The notes: generated by a model from the sequence alone, not told the origin. 64,000 bases of DNA from CAYPHY01 sp964410625 (GCA_964410625.1 CAYPHY010000017.1:22290-86289); one strand, 5' to 3'. Shown: positions 35,287 through 44,798, numbered from the stretch's first letter. Program-made: numbers and translations.

Positions 35287-35545
35287 GTTTGTTCCCTTGT
35301 TATCAGTCGGCGGCAGACAGCGGCAGAGAAAATCGATTAACGACCGGCTACTGGTTACTGCCCACTGACTACTATTACTTGCTGGTAAATAACCGGCACG
35401 GTATTGTAGCGTGCTTAAGAGGAGTGGTCGAGCAACGTTTAGCCTACGTTCGCCTATCGCTTACCAGCAGGGTATACTAGCGTATCTCTGGACGCTCTGG
35501 CAACATAATTTTTGCGCTCAGAGACTACCTTATGAGTATGACAAT
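35287..35545. other. Divergent intergenic region with partial repeat
   Basis: This gap separates the epimerase gene and the IPP isomerase gene. It contains degenerate words of the ACTGCCCACTGACTACT type near 35345-35375 and loosely inverted words near 35300. I see no gene. The longer frame of the isomerase that would cover 35411-35545 is not supported. Confidence 0.4.
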
Positions 35546-36646
35546 ATGACAGAGTTATCGAATGCCGTGCCGAACGTGGATATGGGCGTGGATACGGGCG
35601 TGGATACGAGCGTGGATGTGGATATTCACGAACGGCGCAAGGCGGACCATATCCGCATCAACCTGGAGCAAGACGTCCAGTTCAAGCGATTGAGTAGTGG
35701 CCTGGAGCAGTACTTTTTTATGCATCAGGCGGTGCCGGAGTTGGATTTAGCAACGGTCAATATCTGTACCACGCTTTTTGACAAAGAGTTGAAAACGCCG
35801 TTGCTGATTTCGTCTATGACCGGGGGAACGGCCGAAGCCCGGCAAATCAACCGCACGCTGGCGGCCGCGGCGCAAGAAGCGGGCATGGCGATGGGGCTTG
35901 GCTCGATGCGAGCGGCGATTGAGGATGAGAGTCTGGCGACGACTTATCAGGTGCGTGATGTCGCGCCGGATATTTTGTTGTTTGCGAATCTGGGGGCGGT
36001 GCAACTGAATTATGGGTATGGGCTGGCACAGTGCCAGCGGGCGGTGGAGTTGTGTGAAGCGGACGCGCTGATCTTGCATTTGAATGTGTTGCAAGAGGCG
36101 GTGCAGCCGGAAGGGGACGGCAACTTCGCGGGGCTGCTTAAGAAGATCGAAGCCGTCTGTCGCCAACTTCCCGTACCGGTGATCGCCAAGGAGGTTGGCT
36201 GGGGCTTTTCACGCGAGGCAGCGCGGCAGTTGGCCGAGGTGGGGGTGGCGGCGATTGATGTGGCTGGAGCAGGTGGCACGTCATGGAGCCAGGTGGAGAT
36301 GCACCGCGCTCCGACGGCCCGCCATGCGCGGGTAGCGGGGGCGTTTATTGATTGGGGGATTCCCACGGCCGTCTCGATCCAATATTGCCGCCAGGCTGCA
36401 CCTGATTTGCCGATTTTTGCCAGCGGCGGGATCCGCGACGGCATTGATGTGGCGAAGTGTATCGCGCTTGGTGCATCTGTTGTCGGGCTGGCGGGGGATT
36501 TTCTGCGAGCGGCCGACCGCGCCGGTGTAGAGGGCGTTTTGGAACTGGCGGGGGCGATCAGTGATGAATTGCGGGTGGCAATGTTTTGTAGTGGGGCGGC
36601 AGATCTGGCTGCCCTGGCGCAAACACCGTTGCACACCAGCTTTTGA
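35546..36646 (+). CDS. fni: Type 2 isopentenyl-diphosphate delta-isomerase
   Basis: This FMN-dependent enzyme interconverts IPP and DMAPP and has about 366 residues from ATG 35546. Family motifs are ERRKADHIRINLEQDVQFK, PLLISSMTGGT, GMAMGLGSMRAAIED, FANLGAVQLNYGYG, LHLNVLQEAVQPEGD, PVIAKEVGWGFS, DVAGAGGTSWSQVEMHR, and PIFASGGIRDGIDVAKCIALGASVVGLAG. The first 30 residues hold an odd run of GVDTGVDTSVDVD repeats from a short tandem DNA repeat (35585-35620). It is followed 41 bp later by a polyprenyl synthase gene, a natural isoprenoid pair. Confidence 0.95.
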   Translation: MTELSNAVPNVDMGVDTGVDTSVDVDIHERRKADHIRINLEQDVQFKRLSSGLEQYFFMHQAVPELDLATVNICTTLFDKELKTPLLISSMTGGTAEARQINRTLAAAAQEAGMAMGLGSMRAAIEDESLATTYQVRDVAPDILLFANLGAVQLNYGYGLAQCQRAVELCEADALILHLNVLQEAVQPEGDGNFAGLLKKIEAVCRQLPVPVIAKEVGWGFSREAARQLAEVGVAAIDVAGAGGTSWSQVEMHRAPTARHARVAGAFIDWGIPTAVSIQYCRQAAPDLPIFASGGIRDGIDVAKCIALGASVVGLAGDFLRAADRAGVEGVLELAGAISDELRVAMFCSGAADLAALAQTPLHTSF

Positions 36647-36687
36647 AGGGTATAGTCATTATTTAGATATTATGGGCATAAATATCA

Positions 36688-37788
36688 ATGACCAACGAAC
36701 TTAAGACTCTTGCTGCACAATACCTTCCAGCTCTGGAAGCAGAGATGCGCCATGCGCTTAGCCCGGTGGCCGACGAGGCTGTGCCGTCAGATAACGGCCG
36801 CGACCGCTTTTATAAGATGATCCACTACCACATGGGCTGGGTGGACAGTGATTTTCAGCCGGTGGCGGAGAATGGGGGGAAGCGGATTCGGCCGTTGCTC
36901 TGCCTGTTGGTCTGTCAGGCAGTGGGTAGCGCAAGCGGTGCTGGCGGCGCAAGCAACGCAGGCAGCACAGGCGGAGAGGAGGAGTATTGGCGACGGGCGT
37001 TACCGGCGGCGGCGGCGGTGGAAATCCTGCACAACTTCACCCTTGTCCACGATGACATCGAGGACGGCAGCCCGACGCGGCGGGGACGGCCGACGATGTG
37101 GAAACTTTGGGGCACGGCCCAGGCGATCAATTGTGGTGACGCGATGTTTGCGCTGGCCCATCTGGCGCTGGCGCGACTGGTGGATTATGGGGTTGATCCG
37201 GCGATTGTTGTGCGTGCTTTACGCCGCTTTGACGAAACTTGCGTGCGGCTAACGGAAGGGCAGCACGCCGACATGAGTTTTGAAACGGTAGACTCGGTAA
37301 GCGTGGATGCTTATTTGCACATGATCACGGGAAAGACGGCCGTTTTGCTGGGGTTGTGCGCGGAGCTGGGGGCGATGATCGGTGGTGGCGACGAGGCAAC
37401 GGTGCGCCATTATGCGGCGTTTGGCAAGGAGTTGGGGCTGGCCTTCCAGATGAAGGATGATATTCTCGGCATTTGGGGTGATGAGGAGTTGACGGGCAAG
37501 TCGGCCGCCAGCGATATTGAGACGGGTAAAAAGACGCTGCCGGTGCTATATGGGCTGAGTCAAAGCGAGGCGCTGCGGGAGCTTTACGGCCGTGCCAATG
37601 GTTCAGGCGATTACGTGCGCGAGGTGGTTAGTTTGCTCGATGCTTCCGGCGCGTATGAATTTGCTAATAGCAAGGCGACGGAGTATTCGCGGGGGGCGTT
37701 GGACCATCTGGAGGCGACGCAGCCGGTGGGTGTGGCCGGGGAAGCGTTGCATCAGTTGACGGAAATGTTGCTTACTCGCAACTACTAG
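36688..37788 (+). CDS. Polyprenyl synthetase (FPP/GGPP synthase-like)
   Basis: This 366-residue trans-prenyltransferase condenses IPP with allylic diphosphates. The first Asp-rich motif lies in LVHDDIEDGSPTRRGRPT (about 120-137) and the second in AFQMKDDILGIWGD (about 253-266). GGKRIRPLLCLLVCQA and MITGKTAVLLGLCAELGA complete the signature. A Gly/Ser/Ala low-complexity stretch (about 79-95: SASGAGGASNAGSTGG) interrupts the early region and is encoded by short repeats. The chain length made cannot be fixed from the sequence. It probably shares a transcript with fni, and a palindrome plus T run follows its stop. Confidence 0.93.
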   Translation: MTNELKTLAAQYLPALEAEMRHALSPVADEAVPSDNGRDRFYKMIHYHMGWVDSDFQPVAENGGKRIRPLLCLLVCQAVGSASGAGGASNAGSTGGEEEYWRRALPAAAAVEILHNFTLVHDDIEDGSPTRRGRPTMWKLWGTAQAINCGDAMFALAHLALARLVDYGVDPAIVVRALRRFDETCVRLTEGQHADMSFETVDSVSVDAYLHMITGKTAVLLGLCAELGAMIGGGDEATVRHYAAFGKELGLAFQMKDDILGIWGDEELTGKSAASDIETGKKTLPVLYGLSQSEALRELYGRANGSGDYVREVVSLLDASGAYEFANSKATEYSRGALDHLEATQPVGVAGEALHQLTEMLLTRNY

Positions 37789-37796
37789 ATATTGTT

Positions 37797-37831
37797 AGAA
37801 ACCGGGTTTCTTGAAGAAACCCGGTTTTTTT
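37797..37831 (+). terminator. Palindromic terminator after the polyprenyl synthetase gene
   Basis: AAACCGGGTTTCTT and AAGAAACCCGGTTT form a hairpin followed by a run of T (37825-37831). This is the second copy of the palindrome family at 3583-3616 and 50769-50801, here in terminator position. Confidence 0.75.
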
Positions 37832-37859
37832 CTATCGTTTTGGAGGTAAGGAGGTAATA

Positions 37860-38228
37860 ATGGCAGGTACGAGGATCGGCCGTGTCCGGGCGGGATATAA
37901 CGCACAATACGAAGACCCGATTACCTTTCGCCAGGGCGAAGAGATAGTGGTGAGCGATAGGAAGTATGATTGGGAAGGCCATCCCTGGGTTTGGTGTAGC
38001 AATCAAGCCGGGAAGAGCGGATGGGTTCCACAGGGGCATATGGACGCGTTGGGGGAGAAGGGGATTGCGCGGGTAGATTATGACGCGGCCGAGCTTACAG
38101 TTGAGGCGGGCGAAGAGGTGCTGGTTGTGGATGAGACGCACGGCTGGCTACTGTGTCGCCGCCCTGACGGGGATACCGGCTGGGTTCCTGCGGAAAATGT
38201 CGAGATCAATAACGACAGTAGAGAATAA
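37860..38228 (+). CDS. Small protein with two SH3-like domains
   Basis: This 122-residue protein has no signal peptide. Two variant bacterial SH3-type barrels are visible: AGYNAQYEDPITFRQGEEIVVSDR...WVWCSNQAGKSGWVP, and ARVDYDAAELTVEAGEEVLVVDE...WLLCRRPDGDTGWVPAENV. Both end in the GWVP signature. It is probably cytoplasmic and protein- or peptide-binding; the partner is unknown. A strong Shine-Dalgarno (GGAGGT...GGAGGT) precedes the ATG, and a strong terminator follows, so it is expressed as a single gene. Confidence 0.85.
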   Translation: MAGTRIGRVRAGYNAQYEDPITFRQGEEIVVSDRKYDWEGHPWVWCSNQAGKSGWVPQGHMDALGEKGIARVDYDAAELTVEAGEEVLVVDETHGWLLCRRPDGDTGWVPAENVEINNDSRE

Positions 38229-38230
38229 TA

Positions 38231-38267
38231 AAAGGCGGTGCTGGATTCAGCACCGCCTTTATTTTGT
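38231..38267 (+). terminator. Bidirectional intrinsic terminator
   Basis: AAAGGCGGTGCTG and CAGCACCGCCTTT form a perfect 13-bp stem with a GATT loop, followed by ATTTT. Read from the other strand it ends in TTATTATT, so it can also stop rpoC transcripts. Confidence 0.9.
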
Positions 38268-38312
38268 GGATTGGATAGGGTAGCACGGGTAAACAACCCA
38301 TGCTACAAGCAA

Positions 38313-41300
38313 TTATTCGCTCTGAGTTTCGGAGGGGAGTGTCGCCCGCACGGCATCGGCCGCGGCGGCGGCAATGGCGGCCAACACATCTTCGTCGGTG
38401 TTGTCGTCAATTAGCACGCTACCGCTGACGCTCAAAGCGGCACCCTCTTCCTCATCGGACTCCAGTTCGAGCATCGCTTCCCCATCTTCTTGGGAAGCCC
38501 GGAAACCGCTACCGGCAGGAATCAGTTTGCCGATAATCACGTTTTCCTTCAAGCCCTGGAGCCGGTCTTCCTTACCAGCAATGGCCGCACCAGCGAGCAC
38601 TTTGATCGTGTGCTGGAAGGAGCTTGCCGATAAGAAGCTCTCGGTATTGAGCGAGGCCTTGGTGATACCCAACAGCACCGGCTCGGCCTGTGCTGGCTGG
38701 CCGCCTTCGGCCACCACCTCGTCGTTCTTCTCCTGGAAGAGCGGCCCGTCAATCAGGTCGCCAGGCAGCATATCGGTGTCGCCGGAAGCCGTGACCATCA
38801 CCTTGCTCAGCATCTTGCGGATAATCACCTCAAAGTGCTTGTCGTGGATGTTCTGACCTTGCGGCCGATAAACCTGCTGTACCTCACGTAGGAGATACTT
38901 GGTAACGGCGTCCTTGCCGAGAATCTCCAAGATGCGGTGGGGGTTCTTCGACCCTTCCGTCAACTGGTCGCCGGGCGAAACACGCTGGCCGTCGGTGACA
39001 AGCAGGCGCATACCGGCGGGAATCTCGTAGTCACGCTCATCGGTGCTTTCCCAGACGACATGCAAACCGCGCTCATCAACGGTCACACGGCCGCCTTGCC
39101 GGGCGAGCAACACTTCGTCGTCCTTTTCGGCCAGGATGCCGCCGGTCTCGATTACCTCACCAGTCTCGACCTTGGTTGTCCAGCCTTCCGGTACTTCATA
39201 CAAATCGTCCACCGGCTTGGTATCGGTGATAAAGACGTGGCGCACGTTGTCAATGGCCCGCAGTTCGACGATACCACCGATTTCAGTGATGACAGCTTCA
39301 CCCTTCGGCCGTTGCCGTGCCTCGAAAAGCTCCTCAACGCGGGGCAAACCCTGGGTAATGTCGCCACCGGCCGAAGCCGTACCACCGGTGTGGAAGGTAC
39401 GCAGGGTCAACTGTGTACCTGGCTCGCCAATGGATTGGGCGGCGATGATGCCAACGGCCGAACCGAGGGCGACAGGCGTACCACGTGCCAGGTCAACACC
39501 ATAGCACTTCTGGCAGATGCCGAGGCGCAATTCACAAGTCATCGGTGAAAAGACGTAGACTTGGTCGAGACCAGACTCATCAATCAACTCGGCCGTTTCC
39601 AGCGAGATGTACTCGTCCTGAGCGGCGATGATTTCGCCGGTCTCCGGATTGGTGATGGGGGCAGCGGCCACACGGCCGACCACGCGCTCAGCAAAGGTTT
39701 GCTTACCGAAGTTATCGGAACGCATGATCTCAATACCCTTTGTCGTCCCACAATCCTCGGACATGATGATCAAGTCCTGGGCCACATCCACCAGACGACG
39801 GGTTAGATAACCGGCATCGGCCGTGCGTAGGGCGGTGTCAGCCAAGCCCTTGCGCGCGCCGTGGGTGGAGATGAAGTATTCCAACGCCTCCAGACCCTGG
39901 CGGAAGTTCGATTGGATCGGCACAGGAATGATGCGCCCTTGCGGGTCGGCCATCAGACCGCGCATACCCGATAGCTGAGTGATCGAGTTAAAGCCACCCT
40001 TGCCAGCGCCGGACAAGGCCATAATGGCCATCGGCCCATGGGGGTCCATCGCTTCGCGCACGGCTCCAGCGACCAAATCCTTAGCCTCGTTCCATGTCTC
40101 GACTGTGCGCTGGTACTGTTCATCTTCGGTCAGCAGACCGCGACGATATTGACGATCAATCTCATCAACCCGCTTGCGCGAATTGTCCAAGATCTCCTGG
40201 CGTTCCTCTGGAATGGTCAGGTCGGCTACCGCCACCGTTGTACCGGATAGGGTGGCAAACTTGAAACCAATATCCTTGATCGCATCGACCATTTCAATGG
40301 TGGCCTCATCACCCAATAGGCGATGGACACGATTGATCAGCGAATTGACGCCACCTTTGTCCAATAAGCGGTTGACAAAGCGGGCCTTTTCCGGCAGCAC
40401 CAGGTTGAACATCACGCGGCCAGGGGTGGTCTCGATGATCCGCTTGCGCGGTTTGCCATCGGCATATCGCATCCCATCATCCTTCAAATAGGTCTCGGTA
40501 TAGACCTTGATCTTGGCGTGGATGTCTACACTGTCCAACTCATAGGCAGCGACCACTTCATCGAGATTGCTATAGAGACGCCCTTCACCCTTGCCACCGT
40601 CGCGCATCATGGTGATGTAGTAGACGCCAAGCACCATGTCCTTCGACGGGCCAACAATGGGCTGGCCGTCGGCCGGCTTGAGCAGGTTGCGGGTAGCCAA
40701 CATCATGGTCTTGGCTTCCTCGACCGCCTTATCGGACAGCGGCACATGGACAGCCATCTGGTCACCATCGAAGTCAGCATTGAAGGCGGCACAGACCAAT
40801 GGATGGAGCTGGATCGCCTTGCCTTCTACCAGGATGGGCATGAAGGCCTGGATACCGAGGCGGTGCAAGGTAGGAGCGCGGTTGAGCAGGATCGGCCGTC
40901 CCTGGATAACCTCTTCCAGCACTTCCCAAACCTCAGGGGGTTGGCGCTCCATAAAACGCTTCGCGCCCTTCACATTACTAGCGTAGCCATATTGCACCAG
41001 CTTGCTGATCACAAAGGGGCGGAACAGCTCTAAGGCCATTGTCTTTGGCAGACCACACTGGCCCATGCGCAGCTTGGGGCCGACGACGATAACGGAACGG
41101 CCGCTATAGTCTACGCGCTTACCAAGCAGATTGCGGCGGAAGCGTCCTTTCTTGCCCTTCAGCATGTCGGAAAGGGATTTCAGTTCGCGACGGCCGCGAC
41201 GGCTGAGTGCCTTGCCACGCTGGCTATTGTCAATCAGGCTATCTACCGCCTCCTGGAGCATACGCTTTTCGTTGCGGACGATGACATCAGGCGCACCGAG

Positions 41301-42647
41301 TTCCAACAGTCGCTTGAGACGATTGTTGCGATTGATGACGCGACGATAGAGATCGTTGAGGTCGGAGGTGGCGAAACGGCCGCCGTCCAATTGCACCATC
41401 GGCCGTAGGTCGGGGGGGATGACCGGCAAAACAGTGAGGATCATCCATTCCGGCCGGTTGCCGCTGGCGCGTAGTGCCTCAACCACCTGTAGACGCTTGG
41501 TCGCCCGCTTGGCCGCTTGCTTGGAACGGCTGGTACGTACTTCGCGCCACAAGTCCCGCGCTAACTTGTCGAGGTCCATGTTGCGCAGGATGTCATAAAA
41601 CGCTTCCGCACCCATACCAGCACGGAAGACGTTGCCAAACTTGGCCTTTAGATCGCGGTAGTCGTTTTCATTTAAGAAGCTAACTAGCTGCAACGACTCC
41701 AGTTGCTCGCGATTGGCCTGGGCCTGTTGGCGCAGGCGCACCAGGCGTTGCTCCATCTTCTCGCGCAAGCTATCAGAAACAGATTGCATCTCAGTGCGCA
41801 GCTCTTCGATTTCTCGTTGTAATTCGGCGCGACGGGCCTGATGCTCGTCTTCCATCGTCTTTTGCACCGTGTTTAGCCGCTCGGAGGTGATCTCCTGGAC
41901 GAGGACGTTATGTTCGCGGCCGATGGTCTCGCCCTTCTTGGCGATCAATTCGCCGTTGAGGGTGATTTCGTCGGCCGTCGCCTTGCCCTGACGGTTGCCC
42001 AACTGCTGCTCGACTGCCTTCGCTTCTTGAACAACAGCATCGGTGGCCTCGCTGAGACGATCATCGAACGTGCTATCCAACTCTTCCAGCGCAGCCTGCA
42101 ACTCCTCCAAACGAGAGGTCACATCTGTGTTGGACTCACCGGCTTGTTCCTGCAAGCGAGTTTCCAGTTGTAGTTCAGCTTCGACAACCTCTTCTTCCAG
42201 TCGCTTGAGCGCACGCTGGCGTGACTCTTCATCAACATGGGTGATCACATATTGGGCAAAGTAAAGGACCCGGTCGAGATTACGCCGGGAAATATTGAGC
42301 AGCAAGCCCATGTAGCTCGGCACACGGCGGGTATACCAAACATGGGCAACGGGGGCTGCCAGTTCAATATGGCCCAGACGTTCGCGACGAACGGAAGAGC
42401 GCGTAATTTCTACGCCACACTTGTCGCAGACAATACCCTTGTAACGGACGTTCTTATATTTACCACAGTAGCATTGCCAGTCGCGGGTTGGGCCGAAAAT
42501 CGCCTCGCAAAACAGTCCATCCTTCTCCGGCCGTAAACGACGATAGTTGATCGTCTCCGGCTTGGTCACTTCACCGTATGACCAGGAGCGAATTTGCTCT
42601 GGGGAGGCAAGGCTGATGCGTAGCGAACGAAAATCTGATGTCTCCAC
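38313..42647 (-). CDS. rpoC: DNA-directed RNA polymerase subunit beta'
   Basis: This is the 1444-residue catalytic subunit of RNA polymerase. It shows the zinc ribbon CYCGKYKNVRYKGIVCDKCG (about 58-77), the lid/rudder region KKGRFRRNLLGKRVDYSGRS, the active-site loop NADFDGDQM (about 617-625), LNRAPTLHRLGIQAF, and the trigger-loop region ending in GEPGTQLTLRTFHTGG. A long Glu/Arg-rich coiled coil is inserted at about 140-320. Translation starts at GTG, with GAGGAGG 8 nt upstream. The usual partner rpoB is not next to it: tilS lies upstream beyond a 566-bp leader carrying two promoters and a hairpin. Confidence 0.98.
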   Translation of the reverse strand: METSDFRSLRISLASPEQIRSWSYGEVTKPETINYRRLRPEKDGLFCEAIFGPTRDWQCYCGKYKNVRYKGIVCDKCGVEITRSSVRRERLGHIELAAPVAHVWYTRRVPSYMGLLLNISRRNLDRVLYFAQYVITHVDEESRQRALKRLEEEVVEAELQLETRLQEQAGESNTDVTSRLEELQAALEELDSTFDDRLSEATDAVVQEAKAVEQQLGNRQGKATADEITLNGELIAKKGETIGREHNVLVQEITSERLNTVQKTMEDEHQARRAELQREIEELRTEMQSVSDSLREKMEQRLVRLRQQAQANREQLESLQLVSFLNENDYRDLKAKFGNVFRAGMGAEAFYDILRNMDLDKLARDLWREVRTSRSKQAAKRATKRLQVVEALRASGNRPEWMILTVLPVIPPDLRPMVQLDGGRFATSDLNDLYRRVINRNNRLKRLLELGAPDVIVRNEKRMLQEAVDSLIDNSQRGKALSRRGRRELKSLSDMLKGKKGRFRRNLLGKRVDYSGRSVIVVGPKLRMGQCGLPKTMALELFRPFVISKLVQYGYASNVKGAKRFMERQPPEVWEVLEEVIQGRPILLNRAPTLHRLGIQAFMPILVEGKAIQLHPLVCAAFNADFDGDQMAVHVPLSDKAVEEAKTMMLATRNLLKPADGQPIVGPSKDMVLGVYYITMMRDGGKGEGRLYSNLDEVVAAYELDSVDIHAKIKVYTETYLKDDGMRYADGKPRKRIIETTPGRVMFNLVLPEKARFVNRLLDKGGVNSLINRVHRLLGDEATIEMVDAIKDIGFKFATLSGTTVAVADLTIPEERQEILDNSRKRVDEIDRQYRRGLLTEDEQYQRTVETWNEAKDLVAGAVREAMDPHGPMAIMALSGAGKGGFNSITQLSGMRGLMADPQGRIIPVPIQSNFRQGLEALEYFISTHGARKGLADTALRTADAGYLTRRLVDVAQDLIIMSEDCGTTKGIEIMRSDNFGKQTFAERVVGRVAAAPITNPETGEIIAAQDEYISLETAELIDESGLDQVYVFSPMTCELRLGICQKCYGVDLARGTPVALGSAVGIIAAQSIGEPGTQLTLRTFHTGGTASAGGDITQGLPRVEELFEARQRPKGEAVITEIGGIVELRAIDNVRHVFITDTKPVDDLYEVPEGWTTKVETGEVIETGGILAEKDDEVLLARQGGRVTVDERGLHVVWESTDERDYEIPAGMRLLVTDGQRVSPGDQLTEGSKNPHRILEILGKDAVTKYLLREVQQVYRPQGQNIHDKHFEVIIRKMLSKVMVTASGDTDMLPGDLIDGPLFQEKNDEVVAEGGQPAQAEPVLLGITKASLNTESFLSASSFQHTIKVLAGAAIAGKEDRLQGLKENVIIGKLIPAGSGFRASQEDGEAMLELESDEEEGAALSVSGSVLIDDNTDEDVLAAIAAAAADAVRATLPSETQSE

Positions 42648-42990
42648 GTGGACGACCTCCTCTGAAGATAAAAAACGGTTATCGGTGAGTCGTTATCGGT
42701 AAGCGGAATAAAGCAAAGGGTGTGACCGCCGACAGGCTGTATATGTTGCGTTTCGTCACGAATTTGAACCAGGGCAGCAGGCGGTCGTGTTTATCTAAAG
42801 CCGTAAAATGTTTTTCCGCCAGCCCGCCCAAGCGACCTTACTTTATAAGCAGAATAGAAGAGAAGACGCTATAAATAGTTGACAACAAGTTATCTTGCTG
42901 ATGATGCCGCATGAATGCCGACTATGCCCACAACGCCCACAACCCGCTACCCGCGAACGTTAACAACTCGTTAATAAGTGCTTAAACGCA

Positions 42991-43022
42991 CAAAAGAGCG
43001 TTTGGCATCCGCCAACGCTCTT
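42991..43022 (-). terminator. Hairpin with T run in the rpoC leader (attenuator candidate)
   Basis: On the reverse strand AGAGCGTTGGC-GGAT-GCCAAACGCTCT is followed by TTTTG. It lies about 25-55 nt after the start site predicted for the nearest promoter and about 345 nt before the rpoC GTG. It could be an early terminator or attenuator, or simply the end of tilS transcripts. Confidence 0.55.
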
Positions 43023-43054
43023 GGTCCCACAGTAAATGTTGCAATATGTCTTTA

Positions 43055-43082
43055 ATTATATAGGTAAACTTCAATACGTCAA
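43055..43082 (-). promoter_or_regulatory. rpoC promoter P1
   Basis: TTGACG (43082-43077), a 16-bp spacer, and TATAAT (43060-43055) on the reverse strand, in an AT-rich gap upstream of rpoC. Confidence 0.75.
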
Positions 43083-43123
43083 CCGATTTTGTATTAGAGA
43101 TACGTTAATTACCCGAAATTTTA

Positions 43124-43151
43124 ATTATAATCGTTATTTTCCCTCGATCAA
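43124..43151 (-). promoter_or_regulatory. rpoC promoter P2
   Basis: TTGATC (43151-43146), a 16-bp spacer, and TATAAT (43129-43124), in tandem with P1 and 69 bp further upstream. Confidence 0.65.
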
Positions 43152-43213
43152 TAGGAATTTTAACACAAGTTTGCGGGGCGACCAACTCGTAAGCTCCGCT
43201 TTAGCAAATCGGG

Positions 43214-44686
43214 CTACGGAGTGGGAGGGATGAGGCGCAGGTGAACGGCCGTTTGAGCATTGTTCGTAACGGCCGCACGGCCGTCAATCACGTGACCCGC
43301 CAGCCAGACAAGGTGGGAATGGCTAGCGACAATGGGCCAGCGGGGGCGGGCGGCGGCGGGAATTTTGCGGTTAACCATCACCTCTTTGACAGCGGCCGTG
43401 TGTCCATCCATCCCTAGGGGTTGGAAGCGTTCGCCGGGTTGGCGCGGCCGTATCAGGAGGGTTTCACCGTCGGGAAGGGAGATAAATGCTTGCCAGGGAT
43501 CGCGATTTTGGTAGATGGCGGCGAGGTCGGGCGTGGATATTGGCTCGGCCGTTAGCATCCAGCCACCGGGCAGTTTGACCTCTCCAGGAACGGGTAGTGG
43601 AATTGGCTCATCGCCGGGTAGTTGTGGGATCTCGGAGGGAAGTGAATGGGGATCGGCCGTTACGGTCAACCGTTGGTAATCAACGCGCAAGACTACGCCA
43701 GCGGGAAGCACCGACTGCGCTCCGGTTTCCCCTTTCTCTGCCACCTGTCGCGCTTGTTCAATGGCCTCAAAGCCGACATCCCTGGCTTGGGGGCGGCAAT
43801 GGCTGAAGGCGCGGCGCAAGAGGCTGCGGCGGGTACTTAGCGGCTGGTCGGCCCACTTTTGTCGATCAAACTGCACCCATGTTTCGCCTTGATCGAGCAC
43901 GGTTTCGCTCCAGGCACGCTCGGTGATCTCTTCTAGCAGTTGATAATCGGCGGCGACAACGGCCGAGAGCTGCCGCAAACGCTGCTTGATCTGTGGGCTG
44001 TATTCGGCCAACAGGGGCAGCAGTTCGTGGCGCAAGCGGTTGCGGAAGAAGGTGGTGTCCTGGTTGGTCTCGTCTTGTAATGGCTCTAATTGCCAGTCGC
44101 GGCAGTAGGCTTCGATAGTAGCACGTTCGATGGTGAGGAACGGCCGTACCAGCAGCAGATCAGGCGAGCCGGGCAATGGGCCAATGAGCGGCATCCCGCG
44201 CAACCCGGCCAGCCCGGAGCCGCGGAGGATGTGCATCAATATTGTCTCTACTTGATCATCGGCGTTGTGGGCGACGAGGACAGCGGCGGCGTTTTCTTCG
44301 TGGGCGACCTGGGCGAGGAAAGCGTAGCGAGCTTTGCGGCCTGCTTCCTCAATGGATAGGGTTTGTTCTTTTGCCAGGGCGGCAACATCAGCTTCGCCGA
44401 TTCTGGTTTTTACTTTCCATTTTTTGGCGATGGTAGCGACAAAGCGGGCGTCATCGTCGGCCGAGGGTCGCAACTTGTGGTTAAGATGGGCGGCGATGAG
44501 ATGGGGAGATGGGGAGAGTGGGAGATTAGCGATTGGAGATTGAGGGTGGCAGAGGGCGTGAAGGAGGGTGAGGGAGTCGGGGCCGCCGGAGACGGCGATG
44601 ATGAGGGTACGGCCGTCGAGCAGAGGAAAGCCCGTTTCTGGCTCCACTTGTCTCAGGGCGTTGGGGATTTGTTCGTCGAGGAACAT
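43214..44686 (-). CDS. tilS: tRNA(Ile)-lysidine synthetase
   Basis: TilS modifies C34 of the CAU-anticodon tRNA-Ile to lysidine so that it reads AUA. The product has about 490 residues from ATG 44686. The P-loop SGGPDS (33-38) and downstream AAHLNHKLRPSADDDARFVA, LVAHNADDQVETILMHILRGSGLAGLRGM and RNRLRHELLPLL are typical, and a TilS C-terminal domain follows. Just after the P-loop helix lies a non-family insert (CHPQSPIANLPLSPSPHL) encoded by repeat words at 44499-44552. The insert keeps the frame between two core elements. The gene is followed by the rpoC promoter region. Confidence 0.95.
   Translation of the reverse strand: MFLDEQIPNALRQVEPETGFPLLDGRTLIIAVSGGPDSLTLLHALCHPQSPIANLPLSPSPHLIAAHLNHKLRPSADDDARFVATIAKKWKVKTRIGEADVAALAKEQTLSIEEAGRKARYAFLAQVAHEENAAAVLVAHNADDQVETILMHILRGSGLAGLRGMPLIGPLPGSPDLLLVRPFLTIERATIEAYCRDWQLEPLQDETNQDTTFFRNRLRHELLPLLAEYSPQIKQRLRQLSAVVAADYQLLEEITERAWSETVLDQGETWVQFDRQKWADQPLSTRRSLLRRAFSHCRPQARDVGFEAIEQARQVAEKGETGAQSVLPAGVVLRVDYQRLTVTADPHSLPSEIPQLPGDEPIPLPVPGEVKLPGGWMLTAEPISTPDLAAIYQNRDPWQAFISLPDGETLLIRPRQPGERFQPLGMDGHTAAVKEVMVNRKIPAAARPRWPIVASHSHLVWLAGHVIDGRAAVTNNAQTAVHLRLIPPTP
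44499..44552. repeat. Word repeats inside tilS
   Basis: GAGATGGGGAGATGGGGAGAGTGGGAGATTAGCGATTGGAGATTGAGGG is made of the same words as the intergenic elements at 8887-8970 and 54623-54697. It lies in frame and encodes a Pro/Ser-rich insert of about 16 residues next to the ATP-binding site. Confidence 0.8.
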
Positions 44687-44696
44687 AGTTGTGCAA

Positions 44697-44796
44697 AAGA
44701 AAAACCACGGATGGTAACGGATGGTACGGATATTCACGGATTCATCATCGAGAAATCCGTGTTAATCCTTTGAATCCGTTAAAATCCGTGGTTACC
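44697..44796. repeat. Intergenic word-repeat hairpin (CACGGAT family)
   Basis: AAACCACGGATGGTAACGGATGGTACGGATATTCACGGAT is answered by ATCCGTGTTAATCCTTTGAATCCGTTAAAATCCGTGGTTACC. It separates tRNA-Leu from tilS on the same strand. Confidence 0.85.
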
Positions 44797-44798
44797 TG

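Noticed and set aside
43036..43233. Short + strand reading frame of 65 codons
   Set aside because: It overlaps the two rpoC promoters on the other strand and the end of tilS, with AT-driven composition.
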